From: Arthrobacter psychrolactophilus
Lineage (GTDB): Bacteria > Actinomycetota > Actinomycetes > Actinomycetales > Micrococcaceae
Direction of reading: 5' to 3'
DNA length: 64,000 bases
Assembly (NCBI RefSeq): GCF_003219795.1
Contig: NZ_QJVC01000007.1
Span: 1-64,000 of the forward strand
How positions within the stretch are numbered: position 1 is the stretch's first letter; each line of letters starts with the position of its first letter. Shown one piece after another: positions 8,212 through 17,635 of the stretch. The notes under the pieces were generated by a model, which was given only the letters and a program-made list of their open reading frames with translations, had not been told where the DNA came from and did no database searches. The position numbers were made by a program, and so were the translations under genes.

Positions 8212-9900
8212 GTGGTGCAACGATCAAATTCCCGGTTCAGTGGTCAGTCCAAGACGACCAAACACATCTTCGTCACCGGCGGTGTCGCGTCCTCGCTCGG
8301 TAAGGGTCTGACGGCTTCCAGCCTCGGTCACCTGCTGCGTGCACGCGGCCTCTCGGTCACAATGCAAAAGCTCGATCCCTATCTCAACGTGGATCCAGGC
8401 ACAATGAATCCCTTCCAGCACGGTGAAGTCTTCGTCACAGACGATGGCGCCGAAACCGACCTGGACATTGGTCACTACGAGCGCTTCCTCGACGAAAACC
8501 TGGAAGGCTCGGCCAACGTTACAACTGGCCAGGTTTACTCCACGGTGATCGCCAAGGAACGCCGTGGCGAATACTTGGGTGACACTGTGCAGGTAATCCC
8601 GCATATCACCGATGAAATCAAGCGTCGCATGCGTCTTCCTGCCGAAGGCGAGAACGCCCCCGACGTCATCATCACCGAAATTGGTGGCACCGTTGGTGAC
8701 ATCGAATCCCAGCCGTTCATGGAGTCCGCACGCCAGGTACGCCAGGACGTAGGACGCAGCAATGTGTTCTTCGCCCACGTTTCCCTGGTTCCGTACATCG
8801 GACCGTCCCAGGAACTGAAGACCAAGCCCACCCAGCACTCTGTTGCTGCGCTGCGCTCCTTGGGTATTCAGCCTGACGCCATCATCCTGCGTTCAGACCG
8901 CGTGCTGCCCGAAGCCATGATGGCCAAGATCGGCCGTGCCTGCGACGTTGATGTTGAGGCAGTTATCGGTTGCCCCGATGCTCCCAGCATCTACGACATC
9001 CCCAAGACCCTGCATGCGCAGGGCCTGGACTCCTACATCGTGCGTGCCCTGGGCCTCTCGTTCAAGGACGTTGACTGGACCAAGTGGGACAAGCTCCTCG
9101 AAGCCGTGCACAACCCCGCACACCACGTAGAGGTTGCGCTGGTCGGTAAGTACATCGACCTGCCGGATGCTTACCTCTCCGTCACCGAAGCCCTGCGCGC
9201 CGGTGGATTCGCCAATGAAACCCGTGTTAAGATCCGCTGGGTTCCCTCGGACGAATGCGCCACGGAGGCAGGTGCCAAGAAGTCCTTGGCTAATGTCGAC
9301 GCGATCTGCGTTCCCGGTGGCTTCGGTATCCGTGGACTCGAAGGCAAGTTGGGCGCCCTGAAGTTCGCCCGCGAAAACCAGATCCCTACCTTGGGACTGT
9401 GCCTGGGTCTGCAGACCATGGTCATCGAATATGCACGCAACGTGGTTGGTTTGGAAGGCGCGTCCTCCTCGGAGTTCGACGACAACCCCACCTACCCCGT
9501 GATCGCCACGATGGAAGAGCAGCAGGACATCGTCGACGGCAAGGGCGACCTTGGCGGAACGATGCGTCTGGGCCTCTACCCGGCCGTGCTCACCGAGGGC
9601 TCGGTTATTGCTAAGACCTACGGCACCACGGACGTTTCCGAACGCCACCGTCACCGCTATGAGGTCAACAACAAGTACCGTGACCAGATCGCAACTGCAG
9701 GCTTGGTCTTCTCGGGTACCTCACCCGATGGCAAGCTTGTTGAATTTGTTGAGCTTCCTGCCGACGTTCACCCGTACTACGTCTCCACCCAGGCACACCC
9801 CGAACTGAGCTCGCGCCCCACTCGGCCGCACCCGCTCTTTGCCGGTCTGATTGCCGCGGCGCTGGATCGTCAGAACGCAACACGCCTGCTGGAGGTCTAA
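8212..9900 (+). CDS. pyrG: CTP synthase
   Basis: Converts UTP to CTP using glutamine and ATP. The synthetase domain (first ~265 residues) begins with [15 protein letters not shown] and holds [14 protein letters not shown] and [11 protein letters not shown]. The class I glutamine amidotransferase domain follows, with CVPGGFG, nucleophile Cys in [11 protein letters not shown], and the late HPE (AHPELSSRP). I chose GTG 8212 (562 residues); ATG 8194 is possible. Neither has a Shine-Dalgarno site. A TAnnnT-type -10 hexamer, TAGGCT at 8198-8203, ends eight bases before 8212, so a leaderless GTG start is plausible, but no good -35 is visible. The next gene starts directly after the stop. Confidence 0.95.
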   Translation: MVQRSNSRFSGQSKTTKHIFVTGGVASSLGKGLTASSLGHLLRARGLSVTMQKLDPYLNVDPGTMNPFQHGEVFVTDDGAETDLDIGHYERFLDENLEGSANVTTGQVYSTVIAKERRGEYLGDTVQVIPHITDEIKRRMRLPAEGENAPDVIITEIGGTVGDIESQPFMESARQVRQDVGRSNVFFAHVSLVPYIGPSQELKTKPTQHSVAALRSLGIQPDAIILRSDRVLPEAMMAKIGRACDVDVEAVIGCPDAPSIYDIPKTLHAQGLDSYIVRALGLSFKDVDWTKWDKLLEAVHNPAHHVEVALVGKYIDLPDAYLSVTEALRAGGFANETRVKIRWVPSDECATEAGAKKSLANVDAICVPGGFGIRGLEGKLGALKFARENQIPTLGLCLGLQTMVIEYARNVVGLEGASSSEFDDNPTYPVIATMEEQQDIVDGKGDLGGTMRLGLYPAVLTEGSVIAKTYGTTDVSERHRHRYEVNNKYRDQIATAGLVFSGTSPDGKLVEFVELPADVHPYYVSTQAHPELSSRPTRPHPLFAGLIAAALDRQNATRLLEV

Positions 9901-10593
9901 GTGAGCAGCCTTGGTACGCCGTATACTGGAGCGGGAACTGCACCAGTTGACTCACCGGTAGTGATTGCTGATGAGGAAAGCCTTCGAATTCTTCATTCGC
10001 AATCCACGGTGTACCAAGGCCGTATCTGGGACGTTGTCTCAGACACTTTTTCACTCACGAGTGAATCTGCCCCACTGACCCGGGATTACATTGCGCATCC
10101 CGGGGCAGTGGCGGTGGTCGTCCTCAACGAGAAAAACCAGGTGCTCCTGCTTCGGCAGTACCGGCACCCCGTCCAGATGAACCTGTGGGAAATTCCCGCC
10201 GGTCTGCTGGACATTGAAGGCGAAGATTATGTTGTGGGAGCGGCTCGCGAACTGGCTGAGGAAGCCGATCTCGCCGCCGCTCAATGGGACGTCCTGACGG
10301 ACTTCTTTAATTCACCTGGCTCCTCCAGCGAGGCCATTCGGATCTACCTGGCCCGGGATATCTCCCTGGTTCCGGAAGATCAGCGGCATGTCCGCACCGA
10401 GGAAGAAGCCGAGATTCAATTCGCCTGGATTGACCTCGACGAGGCCGCCGCAGCCGTCCTCTCTGGACGCATTCATAACCCGTCCGCCGTCGTCGGTATT
10501 TTGGCCGCTGCTCAGGCGGTCCGAACTAACTTTGCGCAGTTGCGCCCCGGTTCCGCGCCGTGGCCCGAACACCCGGCCAACCGCCAGCAGTGA
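9901..10593 (+). CDS. NUDIX hydrolase, ADP-ribose pyrophosphatase type
   Basis: A 230-residue NUDIX enzyme probably hydrolysing ADP-ribose or a related nucleoside diphosphate sugar. The GTG start follows the pyrG stop without a gap; GGAGG at 9891-9895 lies within the pyrG end. The NUDIX box reads GLLDIEGEDYV...AARELAEEADL; the usual EExG glycine is Ala here. Upstream PGAVAVVVLNEKNQVLLLRQYRHPV and WEIPAG fit the ADPRase subfamily, as does a Pro-containing FFNSPGSS after the box. It overlaps xerD by GTGA. Confidence 0.88.
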   Translation: MSSLGTPYTGAGTAPVDSPVVIADEESLRILHSQSTVYQGRIWDVVSDTFSLTSESAPLTRDYIAHPGAVAVVVLNEKNQVLLLRQYRHPVQMNLWEIPAGLLDIEGEDYVVGAARELAEEADLAAAQWDVLTDFFNSPGSSSEAIRIYLARDISLVPEDQRHVRTEEEAEIQFAWIDLDEAAAAVLSGRIHNPSAVVGILAAAQAVRTNFAQLRPGSAPWPEHPANRQQ

Positions 10594-11576
10594 CCACGGC
10601 AGCAGGGCCCGCCCCAGCGCCCACGGTACCCGGCACGAGGTCCCCTCTGAGCCGTGCCATCAGCGAGTATTTGCTTCACATGGGTGTTGAACGTGGCTTG
10701 GCCGCCAACACCTTGCAAGCCTACCGGCGAGACTTGGCGCGCTATGAAAAATTCCTTACGGCGGCCCATATTTCGGCCCCTTCGGCGATCACCCGGCACC
10801 ACGTCAGTGCCTTCGCGCAGGCCCTCTCCGACGGGGCCGATGGGGGCTCGGTCCTAGGCGTGCGCTCCATGGCGCGCACCATCGTATCCGTGCGCGGCCT
10901 CCATAAATTTTGGGCTTTAGAAGGAGTCTGCGACGCCGACCCGGCCGCAGACATCCACCCGCCTCAGGCAGGCCGTCGTCTCCCCAAGGCCATCAGCGTG
11001 CACGAGGTGACGCGCATCCTTGAGGCTGCCGGATCCGACACTCCCGCCGGGCTGCGCGATGCGGCCATGCTGGAATTTCTATACTCCACGGGTGCTCGCA
11101 TCAGCGAGGCCGTGGGCCTGGACGTGGACGATTTGGTCTTGCCCGATGCTCGGCAAGATGGGCCCTCGCTCGTGCGCCTCTTTGGTAAGGGCTCGAAGGA
11201 ACGCATCGTCCCGATCGGCTCCTATGCTCTGCGCGCCCTCGACGCCTATCTGGTGCGGGGACGTCCGGCTCTTGTCGCCAAGGGTGGCGGAACCCCGGCG
11301 CTGTTCCTCAACGCCCGAGGCGGCCGCATCAGCCGCCAGAGCGTGTGGACCATTCTCAAAACCGTCGCCGAGCACGCCAAAGTTGAGGTGGAGGTCTCTC
11401 CTCACACGCTGCGTCACTCCTTTGCCACGCATCTGCTGGAAGGCGGCGCCGACGTGCGTGTCGTCCAGGAGCTGCTGGGCCATGCCTCGGTTACGACGAC
11501 GCAGGTGTACACCCTCGTCACGGCAGATACGCTGCGCGAGGTCTACGCCGCCTCGCATCCCCGGGCCCTAGGCTAA
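10590..11576 (+). CDS. xerD: Site-specific tyrosine recombinase XerD
   Basis: With XerC, resolves chromosome dimers at dif during division. The 328-residue product has an N-terminal SAM-like core-binding domain (~15-105) and a catalytic domain with Arg in STGARISEAVGLD, Lys in LFGKGSKERIVPIG, HTLRHSFATHLLEGGADVR (H-x-x-R), the LLGH His, and the nucleophile Tyr in TTQVYT. I chose GTG 10590, whose last two bases plus A form the upstream TGA. A GTG at 10560 would add ten residues and a longer overlap. The position after pyrG-NUDIX is the usual actinobacterial context for xerD. The scpAB-associated parA lies ~16 kb downstream. Confidence 0.93.
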   Translation: MTTAAGPAPAPTVPGTRSPLSRAISEYLLHMGVERGLAANTLQAYRRDLARYEKFLTAAHISAPSAITRHHVSAFAQALSDGADGGSVLGVRSMARTIVSVRGLHKFWALEGVCDADPAADIHPPQAGRRLPKAISVHEVTRILEAAGSDTPAGLRDAAMLEFLYSTGARISEAVGLDVDDLVLPDARQDGPSLVRLFGKGSKERIVPIGSYALRALDAYLVRGRPALVAKGGGTPALFLNARGGRISRQSVWTILKTVAEHAKVEVEVSPHTLRHSFATHLLEGGADVRVVQELLGHASVTTTQVYTLVTADTLREVYAASHPRALG

Positions 11577-11685
11577 ACCGTCCCGCTCTTGATCCCTTCC
11601 AAAGCAGGACGCACTTTTTGAACCACAACACTCCAAAAACCTTGAGAATGGTCTAACAACTGCAGTCTCGAATTAAGGTGGAGAG

Positions 11686-12123
11686 ATGAGCACGGCCAGT
11701 GAGTATTTCCGGAGCAAACTAGAGTTTGAGATTGACGTCATGGACGTCCACGAGCAGCTCCCCGATGAGCGCTTTGTCCTCGTCGACACGCGGCGCCATG
11801 CCTCGTGGGAGCACGGGCATGTCCCCGGCGCGCTGCATCTTCCCACGGCGTTCATCCCGCAGCAGGCCCATGTGTTAATTCCCGAGGGAACACCTGTTGT
11901 GGTGTACTCCTGGGGTCCGGGCTGCAATGGCAGCACCTTCGCTGCCCTGGCCTTTGCCGAGCTGGGATACCCCGTCAAGGAAATGATCGGCGGCATTGAA
12001 TACTGGATCCGCAATGGCCTGGAGCTCGAGACGAGCGCCGGTGTCACGCAGGCGAGCACCGACCCGCTGGTCACCGCCGACCACGGCAATGCCATCCAGC
12101 CCGTATGCTCGACAGATGACTAA
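11686..12123 (+). CDS. Rhodanese-like sulfurtransferase domain protein
   Basis: A single-domain rhodanese of 145 residues. The fold is seen in FVLVDTRRHASWEHGHVPGALHLP and in the active-site loop YSWGPGCNGST, where Cys would carry the persulfide. C-terminal EMIGGIEYWIRNG matches the last helix of the family. Such proteins transfer sulfur or act in redox and phosphate-related signalling; the acceptor is unknown. The start is ATG 11686 with GGTGGAG seven bases upstream. The stop runs past the start of the next NUDIX gene by eight bases. Confidence 0.9.
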   Translation: MSTASEYFRSKLEFEIDVMDVHEQLPDERFVLVDTRRHASWEHGHVPGALHLPTAFIPQQAHVLIPEGTPVVVYSWGPGCNGSTFAALAFAELGYPVKEMIGGIEYWIRNGLELETSAGVTQASTDPLVTADHGNAIQPVCSTDD

Positions 12124-12628
12124 ATCCGTCACCCTGTGTTTCCTCCTCCGCACCCACAACGGCCACCCGGAGGTGCTGCTCGGATTAAAGAAGACCGGAT
12201 TTGGCGCGGGCAAGGTTGTGGGCATTGGCGGTCACGTAGAGCCGGGCGAAAGCGTCGTGGCGGCAATCTGCCGCGAGGTCGCCGAGGAAAGCAGCCTCAC
12301 GATCGAGGCTATGGACCTCATTCCTGCCGGGTCCGTGGAATTCGTGTTCCCCGCCAAACCTGCCTGGGATATGTTCACCACAGTCTTCCTGTGCAATCGC
12401 TTTGGCGGCGTCGCCACCGAAAGCAGCGAGATTGCGCCCCGGTGGTACCGCGTGGATCAGCTGCCCCTGACACAGATGTGGGCGGACGCCAGCCATTGGC
12501 TTCCCGCATTTTTGGCAGGGGAGCGCGGCCATTGGCGCGTGGTCCTCAACGACGACGATGAAACCGTCGCCACCAGCACCCACACCCCGCCGCGCGAGCG
12601 CCGCCTGGTGGAGGAGTCCGGCAGCTGA
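12116..12628 (+). CDS. NUDIX hydrolase, MutT/MTH1-like (8-oxo-dGTP diphosphatase type)
   Basis: 170 residues from ATG 12116, overlapping the rhodanese gene. The NUDIX box GGHVEPGES...AICREVAEESSL is canonical. The segment LLGLKKTGFGAGKVVGIGGHVEPGE closely resembles eukaryotic MTH1 (GFGAGRWNGFGGK), which cleans oxidised purine nucleotides. WYRVDQLPLTQMWAD is also MTH1-like. An upstream in-frame ATG at 12089 is less likely since the domain begins at SVTLCFLL. Specificity is inferred from similarity, not shown. Confidence 0.85.
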   Translation: MTKSVTLCFLLRTHNGHPEVLLGLKKTGFGAGKVVGIGGHVEPGESVVAAICREVAEESSLTIEAMDLIPAGSVEFVFPAKPAWDMFTTVFLCNRFGGVATESSEIAPRWYRVDQLPLTQMWADASHWLPAFLAGERGHWRVVLNDDDETVATSTHTPPRERRLVEESGS

Positions 12629-12648
12629 ATCCGCAGCGGTCGCGGCGA

Positions 12649-12978
12649 CTAGACTTTCGCGACCGTCAACAGGAACGCACAGTCCTCCAGCGCCTGCACT
12701 GAGTGCCGAACAAGCGGCACCACCAGATGATCGCCGGGGGAGCCCTCCCACGACACCTCGCCAGCCTTGAGGACCAGCTTGCCGCTGAGCACCTGCACCG
12801 TGGCCTCGCCGGGATTCTCATGCTCGGCCAAGGCGCTTCCCGCGGTCAGGGCCACGACGGTTTGCCGCAGCACCCGCTCATGCCCGCCGTAGACCGTCCT
12901 GGCGCTGCGCCCACTGCTCGTCAGGTGCGCATCGGCCAGAAGTTCCCGGGCCAGCGCTACCAATGATGACTTTTCCAC
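12649..12978 (-). CDS. Small cupin domain protein
   Basis: 109 residues from GTG at 12978, with AAGGGAG four bases upstream on the minus strand; an ATG 13 codons earlier lacks this support. The single cupin core has motif 1 reduced to LAEHENPGEATVQVLSG and motif 2 as PGDHLVVPLVRHSVQALED. Such proteins bind a metal or small ligand; a quercetinase-like or LuxR-independent regulatory role is possible but not shown. It converges with the NUDIX gene at 12628 with a 20-base gap. Confidence 0.85.
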   Translation of the reverse strand: MEKSSLVALARELLADAHLTSSGRSARTVYGGHERVLRQTVVALTAGSALAEHENPGEATVQVLSGKLVLKAGEVSWEGSPGDHLVVPLVRHSVQALEDCAFLLTVAKV

Positions 12979-13050
12979 GATGCTCCCTTGCCCGTGCCAC
13001 CTGCTTAGTCCCCTCACCGTACCTCAGTGCAGTGTGCGCTGGCCTTAACC

Positions 13051-13103
13051 GCCCGACGGCGGGAGCCCACCTTCCGCTGGAAAGTGGGCTCCCGCCGTCG
13101 GGC
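13051..13103. terminator. Strong hairpin between cupin gene and prpC
   Basis: Arms 13051-13070 and 13084-13103 are perfect 20-base reverse complements (GCCCGACGG... / ...CCGTCGGGC); the loop can close further through TTCC/GGAA. Lies just after the prpC stop and before the cupin gene, both read on the minus strand. It should stop prp operon transcription. There is no long T tract after it. Confidence 0.8.
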
Positions 13104-13133
13104 CTCTTGCGGAGACGATCCGCCGAAAGTGAA

Positions 13134-14273
13134 CTAGCCCAGGTGGCGCTCGGCAACACCGTTGTAAGCGCTGAGCGGGCGGATAAGCGAGTTCGAGGCG
13201 CGCTGTTCCATAATGTGCGCGGTCCAGCCCGTGATGCGTGAGGCGATGAAGATCGGCGTGAACATATCCGTGTCGAAACCCATGAGGTGATAGGTGGGGC
13301 CGGCCGGGTAGTCAAGATTCGGCTTGATGGCCTTCGCCTCGTCCATGGCCTGCTCGAGCCCGTCGTACAGGCCCATCATCTCGGGGCGCTCGTAATGCGC
13401 GATCATGCGCTCGAGGGCACCCTTCATGGTGGGCACGCGGGAATCGCCGTGCTTGTACACGCGGTGCCCGAAGCCCATGACCTTTTTCTTGGCGGCCAGT
13501 GCGTCCTCCATCCACGCCTTGGCGCGGGCGGCGGCCTCTTCACGGGACTCATCGGCACGGATGCCGATCTCCGTGAAGGTGTGCATGACGGCCTCGTTGG
13601 CACCGCCATGCAATGGACCCTTCAGCGCGCCGATGGCACCGGTGACAGCCGAGTGCAGGTCCGAGAGCGTCGAGGTGATGACGCGGGCCGTGAACGTCGA
13701 GGCGTTGAAGGAGTGCTCGGCGTACAGCACCATGGAGACGCGGAAGGCATCCACGACCTCCGGGGCTGCCTCCTCGCCGAAGGTCATCCACAGGAAGTTC
13801 GCCGAGTAGTCCAGATCGTCCCGGGGGTCCACTGCTTCCAAACCACGACGGCGGCGCTGGTCATAGGCGACCACGGCAGGGAACTGGGCAAAGAGTGACT
13901 TGGCCTTGTCCAGTTCCGCCCCGGGAGAAGAATCGCTAGCCAGGGGGTGGTTGGCGCCCAGCACCGAAACGGCGGTGCGGCCAACGTCCATCGGGTGGCA
14001 ATCCAACGGCAATAGATCAATCGCGGCCCGAACGTTGGCATCCAGTGCACGGTTGCTGCGTTCGAAGGCCTCAAAGAGGCTCAGCTCATCCGGCGACGGG
14101 AGCTCCCCGGTCCACAGGAGTAGCGCAACCTCTTCAAAGGACTTTTGGGCAGCCAGTTCCTGAACGGGATAACCGCGGTACAGCAGTGAATTGCTCTCGG
14201 GGTTGACCTTGGAGACGGCGGTGTAGTCGGCGACGACTCCGGCAAGACCCTTGCGTACTTCTTCTTCACTCAC
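13134..14273 (-). CDS. prpC: 2-methylcitrate synthase / citrate synthase II
   Basis: Condenses propionyl-CoA with oxaloacetate to 2-methylcitrate. A 379-residue type II-short citrate synthase with the His of LKGPLHGGANEAVM, the His of GFGHRVYK, and the Asp of FDTDMFTP as the catalytic triad. GTG start at 14273 with AAGGAG upstream. It is the last gene of the minus-strand order prpD-prpB-prpC, and this context makes 2-methylcitrate synthase the likely role; such enzymes usually also use acetyl-CoA. Followed by the hairpin at 13051-13103. Confidence 0.93.
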   Translation of the reverse strand: MSEEEVRKGLAGVVADYTAVSKVNPESNSLLYRGYPVQELAAQKSFEEVALLLWTGELPSPDELSLFEAFERSNRALDANVRAAIDLLPLDCHPMDVGRTAVSVLGANHPLASDSSPGAELDKAKSLFAQFPAVVAYDQRRRRGLEAVDPRDDLDYSANFLWMTFGEEAAPEVVDAFRVSMVLYAEHSFNASTFTARVITSTLSDLHSAVTGAIGALKGPLHGGANEAVMHTFTEIGIRADESREEAAARAKAWMEDALAAKKKVMGFGHRVYKHGDSRVPTMKGALERMIAHYERPEMMGLYDGLEQAMDEAKAIKPNLDYPAGPTYHLMGFDTDMFTPIFIASRITGWTAHIMEQRASNSLIRPLSAYNGVAERHLG

Positions 14274-14305
14274 GGTGGTACTCCTTCTTCAAAAGAATTT
14301 GTTGC

Positions 14306-15235
14306 CTAAAGGTTTGAGCTGTTACTTTCGATGTCCAAGCCGGGCACCTGGAAGTTAAAGATTCCCGTGTCGAATTGGTTGTAGGCCTCATAGTCAACTA
14401 ATTCATAGAGCCGGGCCCGGGTCAACATCTCCGGCACGGCGGCTTCCTGTGTTCCGTCGGCGTTGATGGCGTCCAAGACACGCTCGGCCGCCCCCATGGC
14501 GCTGCGCAGCAACGTCACGGGGTAGATGATCATGGCCACGCCAGCGGCGGCCAAAGCATCGCGGGTGAAGAGCTCGCTCTTGCCAAACTCCGTCATATTC
14601 GCCAGGACCGGCACGTTGACGGCCTTGCAGACGGCCTCAAACTCGGCCACGGACTTCATGGCCTCGGGGAAGATGGCGTCAGCGCCGGCGTCGACTAGGG
14701 CCTTGGCCCGGTTGATCGCGGCGTCGAGGCCTTCCACGGCACGGATGTCAGTACGGGCCATGATGAGGAAGTTCTCATCCCGGCGGGCATCGGCGGCGGC
14801 GGCAATGCGCTTGACCGCGGTGTCTAGATCAACCATGTTCTTGCCGTCTAGGTGGCCACAGCGCTTGGGGTTGAACTGGTCCTCAATGTGGCAACCGGCC
14901 AGCCCCGCGTTCTCCAGCTCCTGAATGGTGCGGGCCACGTTCATGGGCTCACCGAAACCGGTGTCGGCGTCGATGAGGCACGGCAGATCCGTCATGCGGG
15001 CAATCTGCCCGCCGCGTGCGGCCACCTCGGTCAGCGTGGTCATGCCAATGTCCGGCAGGCCCAGATCGTTGGCGAGGACCGCGCCGGAGATGTAGACGCC
15101 GTCGAACGTCTTTTCCTCAATGAGGCGCGCCGAGAGCGGGTTGAAGGCTCCGGGGAACTGTACGGCTGCGCCGGGAACCAGCATGGCCCGCAGATCGCGG
15201 CGCTTCTGCTCGGGAGTTTTCTTGGAGTACAACAT
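14306..15235 (-). CDS. prpB: Methylisocitrate lyase
   Basis: Splits 2-methylisocitrate into pyruvate and succinate, the last step of the methylcitrate cycle. The 309-residue TIM-barrel protein of the isocitrate lyase/PEP mutase family carries the signature KRCGHLDGK with the catalytic Cys, VYISGAVLANDLGLPD near the N-terminus, and metal-binding DADTGFG. It starts one base after the prpD stop (TAA C ATG), so the two are translationally coupled. The gap to prpC is 32 bases. Confidence 0.95.
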   Translation of the reverse strand: MLYSKKTPEQKRRDLRAMLVPGAAVQFPGAFNPLSARLIEEKTFDGVYISGAVLANDLGLPDIGMTTLTEVAARGGQIARMTDLPCLIDADTGFGEPMNVARTIQELENAGLAGCHIEDQFNPKRCGHLDGKNMVDLDTAVKRIAAAADARRDENFLIMARTDIRAVEGLDAAINRAKALVDAGADAIFPEAMKSVAEFEAVCKAVNVPVLANMTEFGKSELFTRDALAAAGVAMIIYPVTLLRSAMGAAERVLDAINADGTQEAAVPEMLTRARLYELVDYEAYNQFDTGIFNFQVPGLDIESNSSNL

Positions 15236-15236
15236 G

Positions 15237-16757
15237 TTAGAACAACCCCTGAGGGGCGGCTGCCAGATCGATCACGCCGGGAGCGGCCGTGATGTTGAGC
15301 TGATTCAGTTCACCTGCGGCCAGGTTCGGCAGGTTTTCCGCTGCTGCGATGAAACGGTCAATTTCAGCGTCTTCGACGAGGCCTGCGGCAAGGGTGCGGA
15401 ACTTGTTGATGTACTGCGCGCGGGCGAAGGGCCGGGCACCGAGCGGGTGAGCGTCGGCCACGGCGATGGAGTCGGTGATGAGCGTGCCATCATTCAACGT
15501 GATCTCCACGGAGCCACCGAAAGCCTTCTCGGCGATATCGAGGGAGTGGTAACGGCGCGTCCACTCGGCATCTTCTTCCGTGGTCACCTTGTGCCACAGC
15601 TCCACCGTGTCGGGGCGGCCGGCACGCTCGGGTGAGTAGGAGTCAACGTGGTGCCAGGCGCCATCCTGCAGGGCCACCGTGAAGATGTACGGGATGGAGT
15701 GGTCAAGGGTTTCGCGTGAGGCGGTGGGATCGTACTTCTGGGGATCGTTGGCGCCGGAACCGATCACGTAGTGGGTGTGGTGGCTCGTCTTGATCAGCAC
15801 ACTGGCCACGTTCGCCGGATCCGTGGCCTCGGGGTGCTCGCCGTGGAGCTTGCGGGCCAGGTCGATCCAGGCCTGGGCCTGGTACTCGGCGGAATGTTCC
15901 TTGGTGTAGGTATCCATGATGGCGCGCTTGGCCTCACCCTCTGCGGGCAGAGGCACGGTGTACTGGGCGTCTGCGCCGTCGAGCATCCAGGCGATCACGC
16001 CGTCTTCACCCTCATAGATCGGCACGGGTGAGGTCTGGCCGCGCATGGCACGGTCGGCAGCCTCGACGGCCATCTTGCCGGCAAACGCGGGGGCGTGTGC
16101 CTTCCAGGTGGAGATTTCGCCCTTGCGGGACTGGCGCGTGGCCGTGGTGGTGTGCAGTCCCTGGCCCACAGCCTGGAAGATGGTCTCCACCTCAAGGTTC
16201 AGCAGGGTGCCGATGCCTGCCGCGGCGGACGGGCCGAGGTGGGCCACATGGTCAATCTTGTGCTTGTGCAGGCAGATGGCCTTGACCAAATCCACTTGGA
16301 TCTCGTAACCGGTGGCGATGCCACGGATCAGATCGGCACCCGAGGCGCCCGTGTGCTGGGCGACGGCCAGGATCGGCGGAATGTTGTCCCCGGGGTGGGA
16401 GTACTCGGCAGCCAGGAAGGTGTCGTGGTAGTCCAGTTCGCGCACTGCCACGCCATTGGCCCAGGCCGCCCACTCGGGGGAGACCTTTTCCGTGATGCCG
16501 AAGACGGAGGCGCCGGAGCCGCCCGTGGACGGAGCGTGCGTCAGTGCCTGGGCGCGGGCCGCAACAATGGGGCCACGGTTCAGAGACGCGATGGCAACGG
16601 AGGCGTTGTCGATGACGCGGTTGATGATCATGTCGGTGACTTCTGCCGTGACAGCCACGGGGTCGGCAGCAACCTTGGCGATCTTGTGCGCCAGCTGATC
16701 CTCACGGGCCAGTTTCTCTTCGCTCTTGTAAACGCGGACGTTGTGCTCGATTGTCAT
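15237..16757 (-). CDS. prpD: 2-methylcitrate dehydratase
   Basis: Dehydrates 2-methylcitrate to 2-methyl-cis-aconitate. The 506-residue MmgE/PrpD-family protein has [27 protein letters not shown] near residue 110 and [19 protein letters not shown], both typical. The start is ATG 16757 after AAAGGAA. First gene of the prp operon, 40 bases after the regulator stop, so the regulator gene is probably transcribed with it. Confidence 0.95.
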   Translation of the reverse strand: MTIEHNVRVYKSEEKLAREDQLAHKIAKVAADPVAVTAEVTDMIINRVIDNASVAIASLNRGPIVAARAQALTHAPSTGGSGASVFGITEKVSPEWAAWANGVAVRELDYHDTFLAAEYSHPGDNIPPILAVAQHTGASGADLIRGIATGYEIQVDLVKAICLHKHKIDHVAHLGPSAAAGIGTLLNLEVETIFQAVGQGLHTTTATRQSRKGEISTWKAHAPAFAGKMAVEAADRAMRGQTSPVPIYEGEDGVIAWMLDGADAQYTVPLPAEGEAKRAIMDTYTKEHSAEYQAQAWIDLARKLHGEHPEATDPANVASVLIKTSHHTHYVIGSGANDPQKYDPTASRETLDHSIPYIFTVALQDGAWHHVDSYSPERAGRPDTVELWHKVTTEEDAEWTRRYHSLDIAEKAFGGSVEITLNDGTLITDSIAVADAHPLGARPFARAQYINKFRTLAAGLVEDAEIDRFIAAAENLPNLAAGELNQLNITAAPGVIDLAAAPQGLF

Positions 16758-16797
16758 GGTGTTCCTTTCGCAGGGTGAATCAAAAAGTGGGGGAAGT

Positions 16798-17433
16798 TTA
16801 GGAGGCCGTGCTCAGTAGATGACGCAGACTGTTGTCCAGGTGGACAGTGGTGGCCGCGCTGGCCACGGCGGGGTTGCCATGGGCGATCGCGAGGGCGATG
16901 GCCGCATGTTCCCTGGCCGCATCGCGCAGCCTGACGGGGTTGTCCTTGCTGAGCCGGCGTACCCGGACCAGATGAACACGGAGGTTCTTCAGGGCCAGGT
17001 TGAGATAGTGATTTCCGACGGCGGCATCCACCGCGCTGTCGAGCTCGCCCGCCAGCTGGTAGTAGTCGGCCCGGTCGGGATCCTGGGCTGTAATCAGTTC
17101 ACCGGCATTGCTGAGCTTCTCATACAGCGCCAGGAAGATGACTGGGTCGCGGCGCTGGGCTGCAAGTTCGGCGGCTTTGCACTCCAAGGCGGCGCGGAGT
17201 TCAAAGAGTTCCTCAAGGTGGTCCAGGGAAATCTCGCTGACCACCACACCACGCCCGCTTTGCGGTTCGCTCAGGCCCTCGGCCGTGAGTTTGGCCAGTG
17301 CCTCTCGTATCGGGGTACGGGAGACGCTCAGGCGCTCAGAGAGTTCGACCTCGCCCAGAACCGTCCCGGGTGTCAGTCGCCAGTTGATGATATCGCTGCG
17401 CAGGGTGGCATAAGCGCGGTCGCTAGCTCTCAT
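16798..17433 (-). CDS. GntR family (FCD) regulator of the prp genes
   Basis: 211 residues from ATG 17433, with GGGAGGGA just upstream; a start twelve codons earlier lacks this site. The N-terminal winged helix (residues ~5-70, [35 protein letters not shown]) and C-terminal all-helical FCD ligand domain ([20 protein letters not shown]) define the FadR/VanR type. It is divergent from the propionyl-CoA synthetase gene and upstream of prpDBC. Two TGTATACA palindromes in the shared upstream region are good candidates for its operators. The ligand, perhaps a methylcitrate or propionyl-CoA-related metabolite, is inferred from context. Confidence 0.88.
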   Translation of the reverse strand: MRASDRAYATLRSDIINWRLTPGTVLGEVELSERLSVSRTPIREALAKLTAEGLSEPQSGRGVVVSEISLDHLEELFELRAALECKAAELAAQRRDPVIFLALYEKLSNAGELITAQDPDRADYYQLAGELDSAVDAAVGNHYLNLALKNLRVHLVRVRRLSKDNPVRLRDAAREHAAIALAIAHGNPAVASAATTVHLDNSLRHLLSTAS

Positions 17434-17493
17434 ATTCCCTCCCTCGTCATTGAAGTGCAGGACGTGCACTTAGCCAACATAATACCCACTCAG

Positions 17494-17501
17494 TGTATAC
17501 A
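17494..17501. promoter_or_regulatory. Candidate GntR operator 1 (TGTATACA)
   Basis: Perfect palindrome TGTATACA, 61 bases before the regulator start codon. It matches the TNGTNNACNA-like centre of FCD-type GntR sites. Exactly 63 bp (six turns at 10.5 bp) from the second copy at 17557-17564. Confidence 0.5.
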
Positions 17502-17553
17502 AACAACAGGCTATTGGGGCAAAACTTAGAAATTTTCCCGAAGTTCATCTCAA

Positions 17554-17567
17554 CTATGTATACATAG
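17554..17567. promoter_or_regulatory. Candidate GntR operator 2 (CTATGTATACATAG)
   Basis: A 14-base perfect palindrome with TGTATACA at its centre, lying just before the TTGTTA (17571-17576) that could be the -35 of the propionyl-CoA synthetase promoter; TAGCAT at 17595-17600 would be its -10 (18-bp spacer). Binding here would block RNA polymerase in one direction and, with operator 1, could loop the divergent region. Confidence 0.55.
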
Positions 17568-17635
17568 GGCTTGTTATTGATCGCGAGGCGACGGTAGCAT
17601 GATTCACATCACATCAACGTGGATGGAGAGTCACC

